This document shows positions 1-8,007 of a stretch of DNA of 45,933 nt, piece by piece. The notes beneath the pieces are model-generated. The model ran no database searches and had not been told where the DNA came from. It saw only the letters and a list, made by a program, of their open reading frames with translations. Every line of letters starts with the position of its first letter. Within the stretch, counting starts at the first letter, position 1. The position numbers and the translations under genes were made by a program. The DNA is taken from NCBI GenBank assembly GCA_042090785.1, contig JBELIP010000014.1, positions 1 to 45,933 of the forward strand, in the 5' to 3' direction. This stretch comes from UBA7434 sp042090785. Lineage in GTDB: Bacteria > Pseudomonadota > Gammaproteobacteria > Pseudomonadales > UBA7434.

Positions 1-108
1 GTTATAAACCCCAACATTTCTATCACTGTAATCAAAAACCATCGCGGCGTTTGATGCAGCACTTGATGTTATAGCCAACATTAAAAGTGATTTTTTTAAT
101 ATCTTCAT
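1..108 (-). CDS. Exported protein, N-terminal fragment (cut by window edge)
   Basis: An open frame of 36 codons runs off the left edge. It starts with ATG at 108, and a GGAG ribosome-binding site lies about 8 bases upstream. The peptide begins MKILKKSLLMLAITSSAASN, a classical signal peptide (two-lysine n-region, hydrophobic core, small residues near a likely cleavage site). About 14 residues of mature protein are visible, too few to assign a family. The regulatory box cluster at 331-380 lies upstream in its orientation, so it probably belongs to the same polysaccharide regulon. The product could be another secreted enzyme or a surface protein. Confidence 0.6.
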   Translation of the reverse strand, partial: MKILKKSLLMLAITSSAASNAAMVFDYSDRNVGVYN

Positions 109-330
109 CTGTTATCTCCAAGGGTATCTTATTTTTATTTTTTTAATCTAAGGGGTTTAAATTTATTTTTTTATAATATTAATTTTTGCACCAAAAGCCT
201 TACAACTTGCAATGAATAACCTCAAAAGCAAAGACCGAATCTGCCTTGGAATAATTGCTTCTACCGCATTTCCCTGTACAAAAAATCGACTCTAAATCTA
301 TCACCCTGCTTTATAAGCGTCTATTTGTTT

Positions 331-380
331 TTTGTATCAGAGCCATAATTTTTGTATCAAAAGAAAGCATTTTGATACAA
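331..380. promoter_or_regulatory. Three GTATC/GATAC boxes at exact 20-bp spacing
   Basis: TTTGTATCA at 331-339, TTTGTATCAA at 351-360 and the inverted copy TTTGATACAA at 371-380 have pentamer centres at 336, 356 and 376, exactly 20 bp apart. The cluster sits in the 371-bp gap between the fragment at 1-108 and the end of the beta-helix gene, 220-270 bp upstream of the minus-strand fragment. It resembles the clusters at 6341, 9636 and 12811 but has different spacing. I see nothing else in the gap apart from AT-rich sequence. A binding role is inferred. Confidence 0.6.
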
Positions 381-479
381 AAACGCACAACAAAAGGCCT
401 TAAAATCACGCTTGCAGTGCTTTTTAATTATTAATAATACCGCCAAAAATGACTTTAAGTCATTGATTTATATCAAAAA

Positions 480-3026
480 CTACTTTTTTCTTGCTCTTAA
501 AGCACCCAAACCCAGCATTGATAAACCTAGCGCTAACAGACCAAAGCCACCCACCATAGGTATTTGTATTTCTTCAACGTCACCGGTACCCCCATTTTCA
601 AATCCATCAATAACGGCCTGCGCCGCAGCCGCAGCATCATTCGCATTGTTAGGGTTAGTACCCACCGCTATCTCAAGCGCGTTAGGCACACCGTCACCGT
701 CAATATCCAAATCACAGACATTACCAATACCATCTTGGTCAATATCACCTTGGTCAGTATTAGCAACGGCAGGACAATTATCTATTGCGTTATCGATTGT
801 ATCTAAATCGGTGTCGCCATTAGGGGTGCTATCACAAGCATTGCCGACAAGGTCATTATCAGAATCTTGCTGGTCACTGTTTGCAACTAAAGGACAATTA
901 TCATTAGTATCGAGCACATTATCGTTATCATCATCACTGTCACAGACATCGCCAAATGCATCATTGTCTAAATTTAATTGATCGCTATTCGGCGTGTTAG
1001 GACAGTTATCTAAATCATCATTAATACCATCGTTATCGCTATCTTGCCCCGAATCTTGGAATTCATAAGCGCCAATATCAACAACATCACCAATAGTGGC
1101 AAAGTCCACAGAAGCCGAGCCCTGCGGGACAATAGAAAAATCATCAATATAAAATTCTTTACCCGAAGCCGGACTAGTCGGGCCCTTGATATAAACAAAC
1201 GTATCGTCCGAAGCGCTATGCGTATAGTTCCATGTTATCTGCTGCCAATCGGCATTGGATGCAGTGATCGCTGGAGAGTTAGAGTACGTTGCCTCGCCAT
1301 TAAGCGTGCGTTTAATGGCAATGCGACTCGTACCTGAAACACCCTCTGCCAACCTAACCCAGACAGAAAAAGTATAGGTTTCACCAACCGTTAAAAGGCC
1401 GTTTAAATAGAAACGGGGGCTCGAATAATTAAACGCTCGGTCACTGGTATAAACACTGTTTAAGCCTGTTTTTGCTTGCACCGAACTTAATGCCACTGTT
1501 GAACCAAAACTATTCCAACCATCCAGTGAGCTTTCAAAACTAGAAGCAGCAATAATTGATTCGGGAAGAACCGGGCGAGCAACACCGTTAATATCATTAA
1601 TGGGCGTATAGGTTGAATTACCGGCATTAATGGCTGGTGAAGTACCCAACACAGAAAAATCTAAGCCCGTCATATCAATAGCACCATTGACGACAGCTGG
1701 CGCATTGACAAACAAAGGATCAACATTAATTTGGTCACTGGCACTTGATTGATTGTAAGAACCGTTGACCAAAATATTATTCGAAGTCGTTTTTGAGCCG
1801 ATAATATTCACTAACGATAATGCTGTGAACTGGCTGTCGCGCGTAACAATAATATTGTTAGCTACTTCAACGGCGAGTACATCATTAGCTTTAATACCCG
1901 CTACTTTATTCGAACCGACATGACGTGGATTACCTGCGGCCACCGATAAATCCTGAATAATTTCATGCACACCATTAAAGTAGAGCGTATTATTTCGATA
2001 AATTGCTCGTGCTGCATCCGAGTGATCGAAATTAATACCGTTTTTACCGTTGTTAACCAGTAGGTTATTTTCAAACAAGAATGTTCCAGCATAACCAGGA
2101 TCACTTCGTGTAACGTAAAGCCCCTGACCATCTAGAATATAGTTTTGACTTGCTGAACCATAATTACCGCCAGGACCACCTGCATTGTCAGGTAGCTGAG
2201 TGACATAAAAAGGAATACGGTTCCAAGAGTTATACACCACGTTACCGCGCATAATCATCTTAATTTCTGTGCCGTTATCACCCGCAGCAGAAATAGTTTC
2301 TGCATAAACAATCGCGCTGGATGCCGATGATGTCCACCACGTAGCGTTATAAACCTCGTTAGATTCAATCGTTACATAGTCCGCATCATTAAAACGGATA
2401 GCCGAACCAGGCGTATTATAGACTTTGTTATTCCTAACAATAATATTGCTATGAATGCCATAACCCCAAATACCTTTACCAGCAAAATAATTGCGATTAA
2501 ATGACGTGTTTGGGTCGTTATCTTCAGCAACCAAAATTTTATAATTTCTATTCGCTATAGCTTGATCATAATCAATAAATTGTGACGGCCCTTCTATTTC
2601 AAATCCTTCAATAATAATGTGACTCACACCATTAGCGACGTTAATCCCACCAGAACCATCAAACTCAATCTTGGGTGAATGACCCTCAAGGTTGCGCAAA
2701 GTAATAGGATTACCCGCCGTACCTGACTTATTAAAATTAACCGCAGCACCCTTATTCAAGCTATTTGGGTTTACGCCTAATTGCTTATTAGTATCGAAGT
2801 TTGAATTTCGATAAGTACCATCCATAACAAAAATAGTATCGCCAGCCGATGCCTGATTGATACCTTGATTTATGGTTAAAAAAGCAGATGATTGCGATCC
2901 ACCAGAATTACTGTTGGAACCGTTGGCCGAAACATACCAGTTAGCAGCAAATACATGGCCAGCCATAGACAGGCTTAGGCCAAATGGAATAAGTGTTCTG
3001 CAAGTATAAAATTTGAATGAAAACAC
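480..3026 (-). CDS. Secreted beta-helix protein with inserted CBM-like domain, TSP3 repeats and sorting tail
   Basis: 848 residues from a GTG start with GAGG about 7 bases upstream. A signal peptide (1-28) is followed by a right-handed parallel beta-helix region (about 30-460; opening WYVSANGS, AGDTIFVMDGTYR). The family's terminal motif is split: SPAINAG/INDINGVARP at 463-485 and VDIGAYEF at 649-656. Between them is a jelly-roll-like domain (about 490-636; FESSLDGW, YTFSVWVRL, FYIDDFSI) resembling CBM22/CBM4_9. Calcium-binding thrombospondin type-3 repeats follow (661-785, DxDxDGxxD and DNCP). The tail (823-848) is a hydrophobic segment plus RARKK, like PEP-CTERM-type sorting signals. The beta-helix could be a polysaccharide lyase or a GH120-like xylosidase; catalytic residues cannot be assigned by eye. 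It is probably envelope-anchored or released. The boxes at 3114-3156 lie upstream. Confidence 0.75.
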   Translation of the reverse strand: MFSFKFYTCRTLIPFGLSLSMAGHVFAANWYVSANGSNSNSGGSQSSAFLTINQGINQASAGDTIFVMDGTYRNSNFDTNKQLGVNPNSLNKGAAVNFNKSGTAGNPITLRNLEGHSPKIEFDGSGGINVANGVSHIIIEGFEIEGPSQFIDYDQAIANRNYKILVAEDNDPNTSFNRNYFAGKGIWGYGIHSNIIVRNNKVYNTPGSAIRFNDADYVTIESNEVYNATWWTSSASSAIVYAETISAAGDNGTEIKMIMRGNVVYNSWNRIPFYVTQLPDNAGGPGGNYGSASQNYILDGQGLYVTRSDPGYAGTFLFENNLLVNNGKNGINFDHSDAARAIYRNNTLYFNGVHEIIQDLSVAAGNPRHVGSNKVAGIKANDVLAVEVANNIIVTRDSQFTALSLVNIIGSKTTSNNILVNGSYNQSSASDQINVDPLFVNAPAVVNGAIDMTGLDFSVLGTSPAINAGNSTYTPINDINGVARPVLPESIIAASSFESSLDGWNSFGSTVALSSVQAKTGLNSVYTSDRAFNYSSPRFYLNGLLTVGETYTFSVWVRLAEGVSGTSRIAIKRTLNGEATYSNSPAITASNADWQQITWNYTHSASDDTFVYIKGPTSPASGKEFYIDDFSIVPQGSASVDFATIGDVVDIGAYEFQDSGQDSDNDGINDDLDNCPNTPNSDQLNLDNDAFGDVCDSDDDNDNVLDTNDNCPLVANSDQQDSDNDLVGNACDSTPNGDTDLDTIDNAIDNCPAVANTDQGDIDQDGIGNVCDLDIDGDGVPNALEIAVGTNPNNANDAAAAAQAVIDGFENGGTGDVEEIQIPMVGGFGLLALGLSMLGLGALRARKK

Positions 3027-3113
3027 AAAAAAACCTCAGCTATATCGCTATCAAATAAAATTATTATTGGTTACAAAATAAGCCAAAGCCCGCATGAAGA
3101 CAAGGCAAATAGG

Positions 3114-3156
3114 CTTGATACAAACCGTACTAAAGCAAGCATGATCAATGATACTT
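3114..3156. promoter_or_regulatory. Two GATAC boxes upstream of the beta-helix gene
   Basis: CTTGATACAA (3114-3123) and AATGATACTT (3147-3156) share orientation, with centres 33 bp apart. They lie about 90-130 bp upstream of the GTG start at 3026, inside the 299-bp gap between the beta-helix gene and the sulfatase pair. The first is a good match to the boxes elsewhere; the second is weaker. The 18/10 geometry of the other clusters is absent here, so this is a lower-confidence site. Confidence 0.45.
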
Positions 3157-3325
3157 ATTGAAACCCATTAAACTAAAAATCGTAACATATTGATTTCTAT
3201 TCACTTCCTGACAAAACTTAATGTTATAACTTAGTATAGTTGCTGAATGTTTTGGCATCGAAAAACTGTGTAACAGAATGTGTCAATATCAGACATAGAC
3301 AAAGAGTTAGACGGCTAAGCGCTTT

Positions 3326-4744
3326 TTATTTTCTCGTCTTTATATGCGTGGCCAACTGCTTACTCAAATCACGTAATACCAATTTATAATCCGTATTACT
3401 AGCAAGGTTCCGCGTCTCATCTGGGTCATTTTTATTATCGTAAAGCATTTGTGCTTTTACTTTTTTATCCGCCCCAAACCATTGAGTCAGTGTATATCCA
3501 CCGGTATGAATAGCCTCGGCCGAGTGATAACGAGGAAATACTGCCGAACGCGCAGGCAAACTGTCATCACTAAGATGCTTTGCCAAACTGATACCTGCCA
3601 ACTGCTTAGGCCCATCAATACCCGCTAGGTCCGTTAAGGTGGGATAGATATCAATGAACTCAACTAAACCATCTACAACTTGATGACTCGGCCTATTTGG
3701 CGCGCGAATAATAAGCGGCGTCTTTGTCGCTACATCAAAAGTAGAATGTTTACACCAAAGGCCGTGCTCACCAAGACTATATCCATGATCACCCATTAAG
3801 ACGACAATGGTATTCTCGGCGAGGCCTAACTCATCAAGTTTGCCTAACACTTTACCTACTTGGGCATCGGTATATGAAACGGATGCGTGATAACCATGCA
3901 CTAGACGTCTTGCCTGCTCCAAACTAACAGGACCTTTTGGTGGCGTGTCACTATAGGCTCTAAGCTCACCAAAGTGATGATACGCTCGGTCAGGGGCGCC
4001 CTCAGGCAATACTGCTTGTGGCAAAATAAATTGGTTAGCGCTATATAAGTCCCAATACTTTTTCGGCGCATTAAAAGGTAGGTGAGGCTTAACAAAGCCA
4101 ACCGCTAAAAAGAAAGGTTCATCGGTCTTGGCCAACCGAGACAGGGTTTGCATCGTTTTATTTGCCACCATACCGTCAAAGTAAGACTCATCAGGACCGT
4201 CAAACATTTCCGTTGAGGGGCCACGATTTGTTTTACGATACTCAGCTATATTCTCTGGCCGCTGATAATTGCGGAAGGAAGTATTACGCTCTTGATCTTG
4301 ATCATAATCTGCGATCCAAGCACGACCAGAAGTCCAGCTTTTTTCCGCAGTATCTTGGGTTTGATGAAAAATTTTGCCGTACCCAACCGTGTGATAGCCA
4401 TTGTTTTTGAAATGTTCAAAGACCGTCGTAGCCTCTGGCGCATCTTTTTCTACCCAGGTGTAGTAATTTTTAAATCGATTGGGCAAAGCGCGCATACCGG
4501 TAAACAAACTCGCGCGTGAAGCACCACAAACCGGCACACTGACATAGGCATTAGCAAAACGAGTGCCGCTTTCAGCTAGCGCATCAATATGCGGAGACTG
4601 CACATGCGGACCGCCATAGGCACCTAATTCCACACGCAAATCATCAACCATAATAAATAAAACATTTGGCTGTTCAGTATCCGCCGCATAACTAAAAACA
4701 GAAAAAGTAGTAGAAAAAATTAAAGCCATTAACAATCGGTTCAT
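3326..4744 (-). CDS. Exported type I sulfatase, iduronate-2-sulfatase-like (copy 1)
   Basis: 472 residues. A signal peptide (about 1-20, ending FSYAAD) is followed by the S1 sulfatase core: PNVLFIMVDDLR with metal-binding D34-D35, and the formylglycine signature C73-G-A-S-R77. GDHGYSLGEHGLWCKHS and the TPLIIR/EFIDIYPTLTDLAGI segments are typical of the iduronate-2-sulfatase-like branch (SulfAtlas S1_7 by resemblance). The cysteine would be converted to formylglycine and the enzyme would hydrolyse sulfate esters in the periplasm or at the surface. It is the downstream gene of a tandem pair, 37 bp after a close paralogue. Whether it acts on xylose sulfate or a sulfated uronic acid cannot be told from sequence. 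The gene order suggests co-transcription from the divergent promoter near 6186-6493. Confidence 0.88.
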   Translation of the reverse strand: MNRLLMALIFSTTFSVFSYAADTEQPNVLFIMVDDLRVELGAYGGPHVQSPHIDALAESGTRFANAYVSVPVCGASRASLFTGMRALPNRFKNYYTWVEKDAPEATTVFEHFKNNGYHTVGYGKIFHQTQDTAEKSWTSGRAWIADYDQDQERNTSFRNYQRPENIAEYRKTNRGPSTEMFDGPDESYFDGMVANKTMQTLSRLAKTDEPFFLAVGFVKPHLPFNAPKKYWDLYSANQFILPQAVLPEGAPDRAYHHFGELRAYSDTPPKGPVSLEQARRLVHGYHASVSYTDAQVGKVLGKLDELGLAENTIVVLMGDHGYSLGEHGLWCKHSTFDVATKTPLIIRAPNRPSHQVVDGLVEFIDIYPTLTDLAGIDGPKQLAGISLAKHLSDDSLPARSAVFPRYHSAEAIHTGGYTLTQWFGADKKVKAQMLYDNKNDPDETRNLASNTDYKLVLRDLSKQLATHIKTRK

Positions 4745-4781
4745 GGGTCTCGTATCCTAAGAAAATTTTTATTCGAATGTT

Positions 4782-6185
4782 TTATTTGCGTGTTGCTATA
4801 TAGTCAGCCAACTGAGCACTAAGGTCATTGACCACGGCCCTGTACTCGGGCAGCTCCGCTAGATTTTTTGTTTCATTAGGGTCGTTGATATTATCGTAGA
4901 GCATACGCGGCCCCTTACGATTATCCTTCCAAAACCATTGCGTTAACGTATATTGGTCAGTTCGAATCGCTTCGGCGGCGTGGTAACGCGTAAAAACAGC
5001 GGGTTTTGCAGGAGTTGAATCATCAGCAAGCAACTCAACCAAACTCATACCCACCGCTTGTTCGGGTGTAGGTATGTTGGCCAGATCAGTTAAGGTAGGA
5101 AAAATATCAATAAACTCAACTAAACCTTTGACGGTTTGCTTCGCTGGCATATTCGGTGCGCGAATGATTAATGGCGTTCGAGTTGCCACGTCGAAAGTAG
5201 AATGTTTACACCATAAACCATGCTCACCTAATATATAGCCATGGTCACCCATCAAGACAACAATCGTATCATCACGCAAACCTAGCGCGTCGATTTTTGC
5301 CAGTATTTTACCCACCTGAGCATCCGTGTAACTCACTGCAGCATGGTAGCCATGGATTAATCGGCGCGCCAATTCGTCATCAACCGGACCTTTTTTAGGC
5401 GTGTCACTATAGCCGTTTCGGAGCTCACCAAAATCATGATACGCCGTTTTTGGGGCGCCCTCTGGCAAAGCATTTTCCGACAATTCGAACTCAGATGGAT
5501 CGTACATATCCCAGTATTTTTTTGGCGCATTAAAAGGCAGGTGCGGCTTAGTAAAACCCACCGCTAAAAAGAATGGCTTATCAGCCTTGGCCAACTTTGC
5601 CATGGTTTGCATTGTTTTATCCGCCAGCTTGCCACCTAAATAGGCATTATCTGGGCCATCAAACATCTCAGTCGCCGGCCCTTTTTTTGTTGCCTTCACT
5701 AAAGCAATATTTTCCGCCAATTGATAATCTTTAAATTTTGATACGCCCCGCCAGTTCCACACTTCTCCAGCACTCCAGCTACGCTGTTCGGTATCACGCA
5801 TCTGATGAAAAATCTTACCGTAACCTACAGTGTGGTAGCCGTTATTTTTAAATTGCTCAAAAAGAGTCACCGCTTCCGGCACCTCTTTATCAACCGATGA
5901 GTAATACGTTCTAAAACGGTCAGGTGTAGGCCGCATACCGGTAGCCAGACTAGCCCGAGACGCCCCACAAACAGGAACACTCACATAAGCGTTAGCAAAT
6001 CGAGTTCCTTGATCGGCTAGTTTATCAATATTGGGGGAATGAGCATGCTTACTTCCATAAGCGCCCAATTCAACCCTCAAATCATCAATCATAATGAACA
6101 GAACATTAGGCTGTTTAACATCGGCAGCACAAATCCAAGCACTAAAAAAAACACTCAAAAGTAAGATTAATAAATTATGCAACAT
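4782..6185 (-). CDS. Exported type I sulfatase, iduronate-2-sulfatase-like (copy 2)
   Basis: 467 residues, collinear with and closely similar to the next gene downstream; long blocks such as RFANAYVSVPVCGASRASL are identical. It has a signal peptide (ending WICAAD), metal ligands D34-D35 and the formylglycine motif C73-G-A-S-R77, plus GDHGYILGEHGLWCKHS. It is the first gene of the minus-strand sulfatase pair and is divergent from the sugar symporter across a 308-bp intergenic region with a strong box cluster. The copies differ most around residues 130-160 and at the C-terminus, so they may split specificity (sulfate position or neighbouring residue). This split is an inference. Confidence 0.88.
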   Translation of the reverse strand: MLHNLLILLLSVFFSAWICAADVKQPNVLFIMIDDLRVELGAYGSKHAHSPNIDKLADQGTRFANAYVSVPVCGASRASLATGMRPTPDRFRTYYSSVDKEVPEAVTLFEQFKNNGYHTVGYGKIFHQMRDTEQRSWSAGEVWNWRGVSKFKDYQLAENIALVKATKKGPATEMFDGPDNAYLGGKLADKTMQTMAKLAKADKPFFLAVGFTKPHLPFNAPKKYWDMYDPSEFELSENALPEGAPKTAYHDFGELRNGYSDTPKKGPVDDELARRLIHGYHAAVSYTDAQVGKILAKIDALGLRDDTIVVLMGDHGYILGEHGLWCKHSTFDVATRTPLIIRAPNMPAKQTVKGLVEFIDIFPTLTDLANIPTPEQAVGMSLVELLADDSTPAKPAVFTRYHAAEAIRTDQYTLTQWFWKDNRKGPRMLYDNINDPNETKNLAELPEYRAVVNDLSAQLADYIATRK

Positions 6186-6340
6186 GGACTATTTAAATTC
6201 CTGTATAGGTGATAAATGATAGGAGAAAAAAGCTATTTGATAAATTAGCAAAAGCGCTTCAATAATTATTTTTGGTTAATAAAATTACACCACAACCGAC
6301 ACACAAAAAAACACCCTAATAAAGCAATAAAAGTTGCTTG

Positions 6341-6379
6341 GTGTATCAAGTCTAGATAATGATACAGTTTGATACAAAC
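6341..6379. promoter_or_regulatory. Divergent regulatory cluster, 18/10 geometry (sulfatases / symporter)
   Basis: GTATCAAG (6343-6350), then 9 bases, TGATACA (6360-6366), 3 bases, TGATACAAA (6370-6378). Centres are at 6345, 6363 and 6373, so the first box is inverted 18 bp from a 10-bp direct repeat. The same layout recurs at 9636-9674 and, with a degenerate last half-site, at 12811-12856. It lies about 120 bp upstream of the symporter and about 160 bp upstream of the sulfatase pair. Ten-bp-spaced direct repeats are typical of OmpR/PhoB-type response regulators. Confidence 0.7.
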
Positions 6380-6493
6380 TTTTATACAATACACCCTCTT
6401 AGAATCCCCATGGCAGCAATCGTTTTCAATTATAATTATCTCAATAACCAGGTTATATCCATTGCCCTACAATAACAGAGAAATATAAAAACT

Positions 6494-7972
6494 ATGAATA
6501 CATCAACGAGCCACGCAGTCCACGAAAAACTCTCTGTTGTCGAAAAAGTGGGCTACAGCCTTGGCGACCTTGCAGCCAACCTAATCTTTCAAACCTTTGT
6601 CACTTTTATTGCCTTTTTCTACACTGATGTTTATAAAATTCCGGCAGAAACCGCCACATTAATCATCTTTACCGGCGGTATGGTGGGTGCATTCTTTAGC
6701 CCAATTATGGGTGTCATTGCAGATAGAACCAGCACTCGCTGGGGGCGTTATCGACCTTGGATATTATGGACTGCCATTCCCTTTGGCATACTGACCATAC
6801 TGGCCTTTAGCACGCCCAATTTTGAGCCGCAAGGTAAAGCCATCTATGCTTTCGTCACCTATATTGCTTTAGTTATGATTTATTCAGCCAACAACCTACC
6901 CTACTCTGCACTCAGTGGTGTTATTACTGGCAGTATGTCTGAACGTAATAGTGTGTCATCTTATCGTTTTGTAGCAGTGATGATTGCTCAATTTATTATT
7001 CAAGTTCTTTTATTGCCTTTAGTACTTATTTTAGGCGACGGCGACAAAGCTGCTGGCTTTGAAAACACCATGATAATTTTCTCTATTGTGGGCACTCTAT
7101 TCTTTGTTATTTCTTTTATGACCACCAAAGAAAGAGTCATTACTAAAGAAGAACAAAAATCATCTGTAAAACAAGACTTAGTCGATTTATTTAAAAATAA
7201 ACCTTGGGTCATTATGCTAACAGTGACCACGCTTTTATTTATTACTCTCGCGTTAAAAGGTGGCATGTATATATATTATTTTCAAAATTATGTCAGCGAA
7301 GTGCACCTTGCTCAATTTCAAAATGACATTGGCTTTAATGGCTTTATTGCAGGATTAAACAATCTATTAAGTAACTTTGGGCTAAGCGAATTTCAATGGC
7401 CAAAAGATACTGCCATATCTGGCAATAGCATCTTTAACGCTTGCGGTATTATTTTTATGCTTTTTGGTATAGCGCTATCGAAGCCATTAGCTGACAAATA
7501 CGGTAAGAGAGATGTGTTTTCGACAGCCCTCTTTGTCTCTACTTTATTTATTCTTTTATTCTATCTATTTAACCCAGAATCCATTGCCATTATGTTTGGC
7601 TCGCAAATAGCACACGGCTTCTTCTACGGTATCACCATACCCATTTTATGGGCAATGATTGCCGACGTAGCCGACTACTCAGAATGGAAAAACAATAGAA
7701 GAGCCACTGCCATTATTTTTTCGGCCATGTTATTTGGACTAAAATCAGGCTTAGCTATTGGCGGCTCATTGGTTGCCGGAATTTTAGCCGCCTATCAATA
7801 TGACGCCAACTTAATAGCTCAAACACCCAGCACGGTAGAAGGCATTAAGTTTGCTGTAAGTATTTTTGCTTCAGTACCGTTTTTAATTGCCTGTGCCAGC
7901 CTAGTGTTTTATGAAATAGATAAAACAATGGAAGTGACAATTGAAACCGATTTGAGCATCAGCCGCGGCTAA
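6494..7972 (+). CDS. GPH-family sugar:cation symporter (xyloside/xylooligosaccharide type)
   Basis: 492 residues with about 12 hydrophobic segments. The N-terminus (VGYSLGDLAANLIFQTF...FFYTDVYKIPA) and the cytoplasmic loop (IADRTSTRWGRYRPWILW) are hallmarks of the glycoside-pentoside-hexuronide:cation symporters (MelB/XynB/YicJ group). The central WAMIADVADYSEWKNNRRATAI segment is also typical. It would import mono- or short oligosaccharides across the inner membrane with Na+ or H+. The GH43 gene follows after 35 bp, so transport and cytoplasmic cleavage are coupled. The transported sugar is inferred from context. The ribosome-binding site is weak (CAGAG). Confidence 0.88.
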   Translation: MNTSTSHAVHEKLSVVEKVGYSLGDLAANLIFQTFVTFIAFFYTDVYKIPAETATLIIFTGGMVGAFFSPIMGVIADRTSTRWGRYRPWILWTAIPFGILTILAFSTPNFEPQGKAIYAFVTYIALVMIYSANNLPYSALSGVITGSMSERNSVSSYRFVAVMIAQFIIQVLLLPLVLILGDGDKAAGFENTMIIFSIVGTLFFVISFMTTKERVITKEEQKSSVKQDLVDLFKNKPWVIMLTVTTLLFITLALKGGMYIYYFQNYVSEVHLAQFQNDIGFNGFIAGLNNLLSNFGLSEFQWPKDTAISGNSIFNACGIIFMLFGIALSKPLADKYGKRDVFSTALFVSTLFILLFYLFNPESIAIMFGSQIAHGFFYGITIPILWAMIADVADYSEWKNNRRATAIIFSAMLFGLKSGLAIGGSLVAGILAAYQYDANLIAQTPSTVEGIKFAVSIFASVPFLIACASLVFYEIDKTMEVTIETDLSISRG

Positions 7973-8007
7973 TAAGAGCCGAATTAACATAATCGTCAGG
8001 AGTTTTT

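Noticed and set aside
661..960. Repetitive DNA resembling a short repeat array
   Set aside because: The periodicity is protein-level (thrombospondin type-3 calcium repeats read on the minus strand), not a CRISPR or DNA satellite.
412..981. Plus-strand ORF of 189 codons
   Set aside because: It lies antisense to the end of the beta-helix gene, over its TSP3 repeats and sorting tail; the Ser/Pro/Ala-rich composition is that of an antisense shadow.
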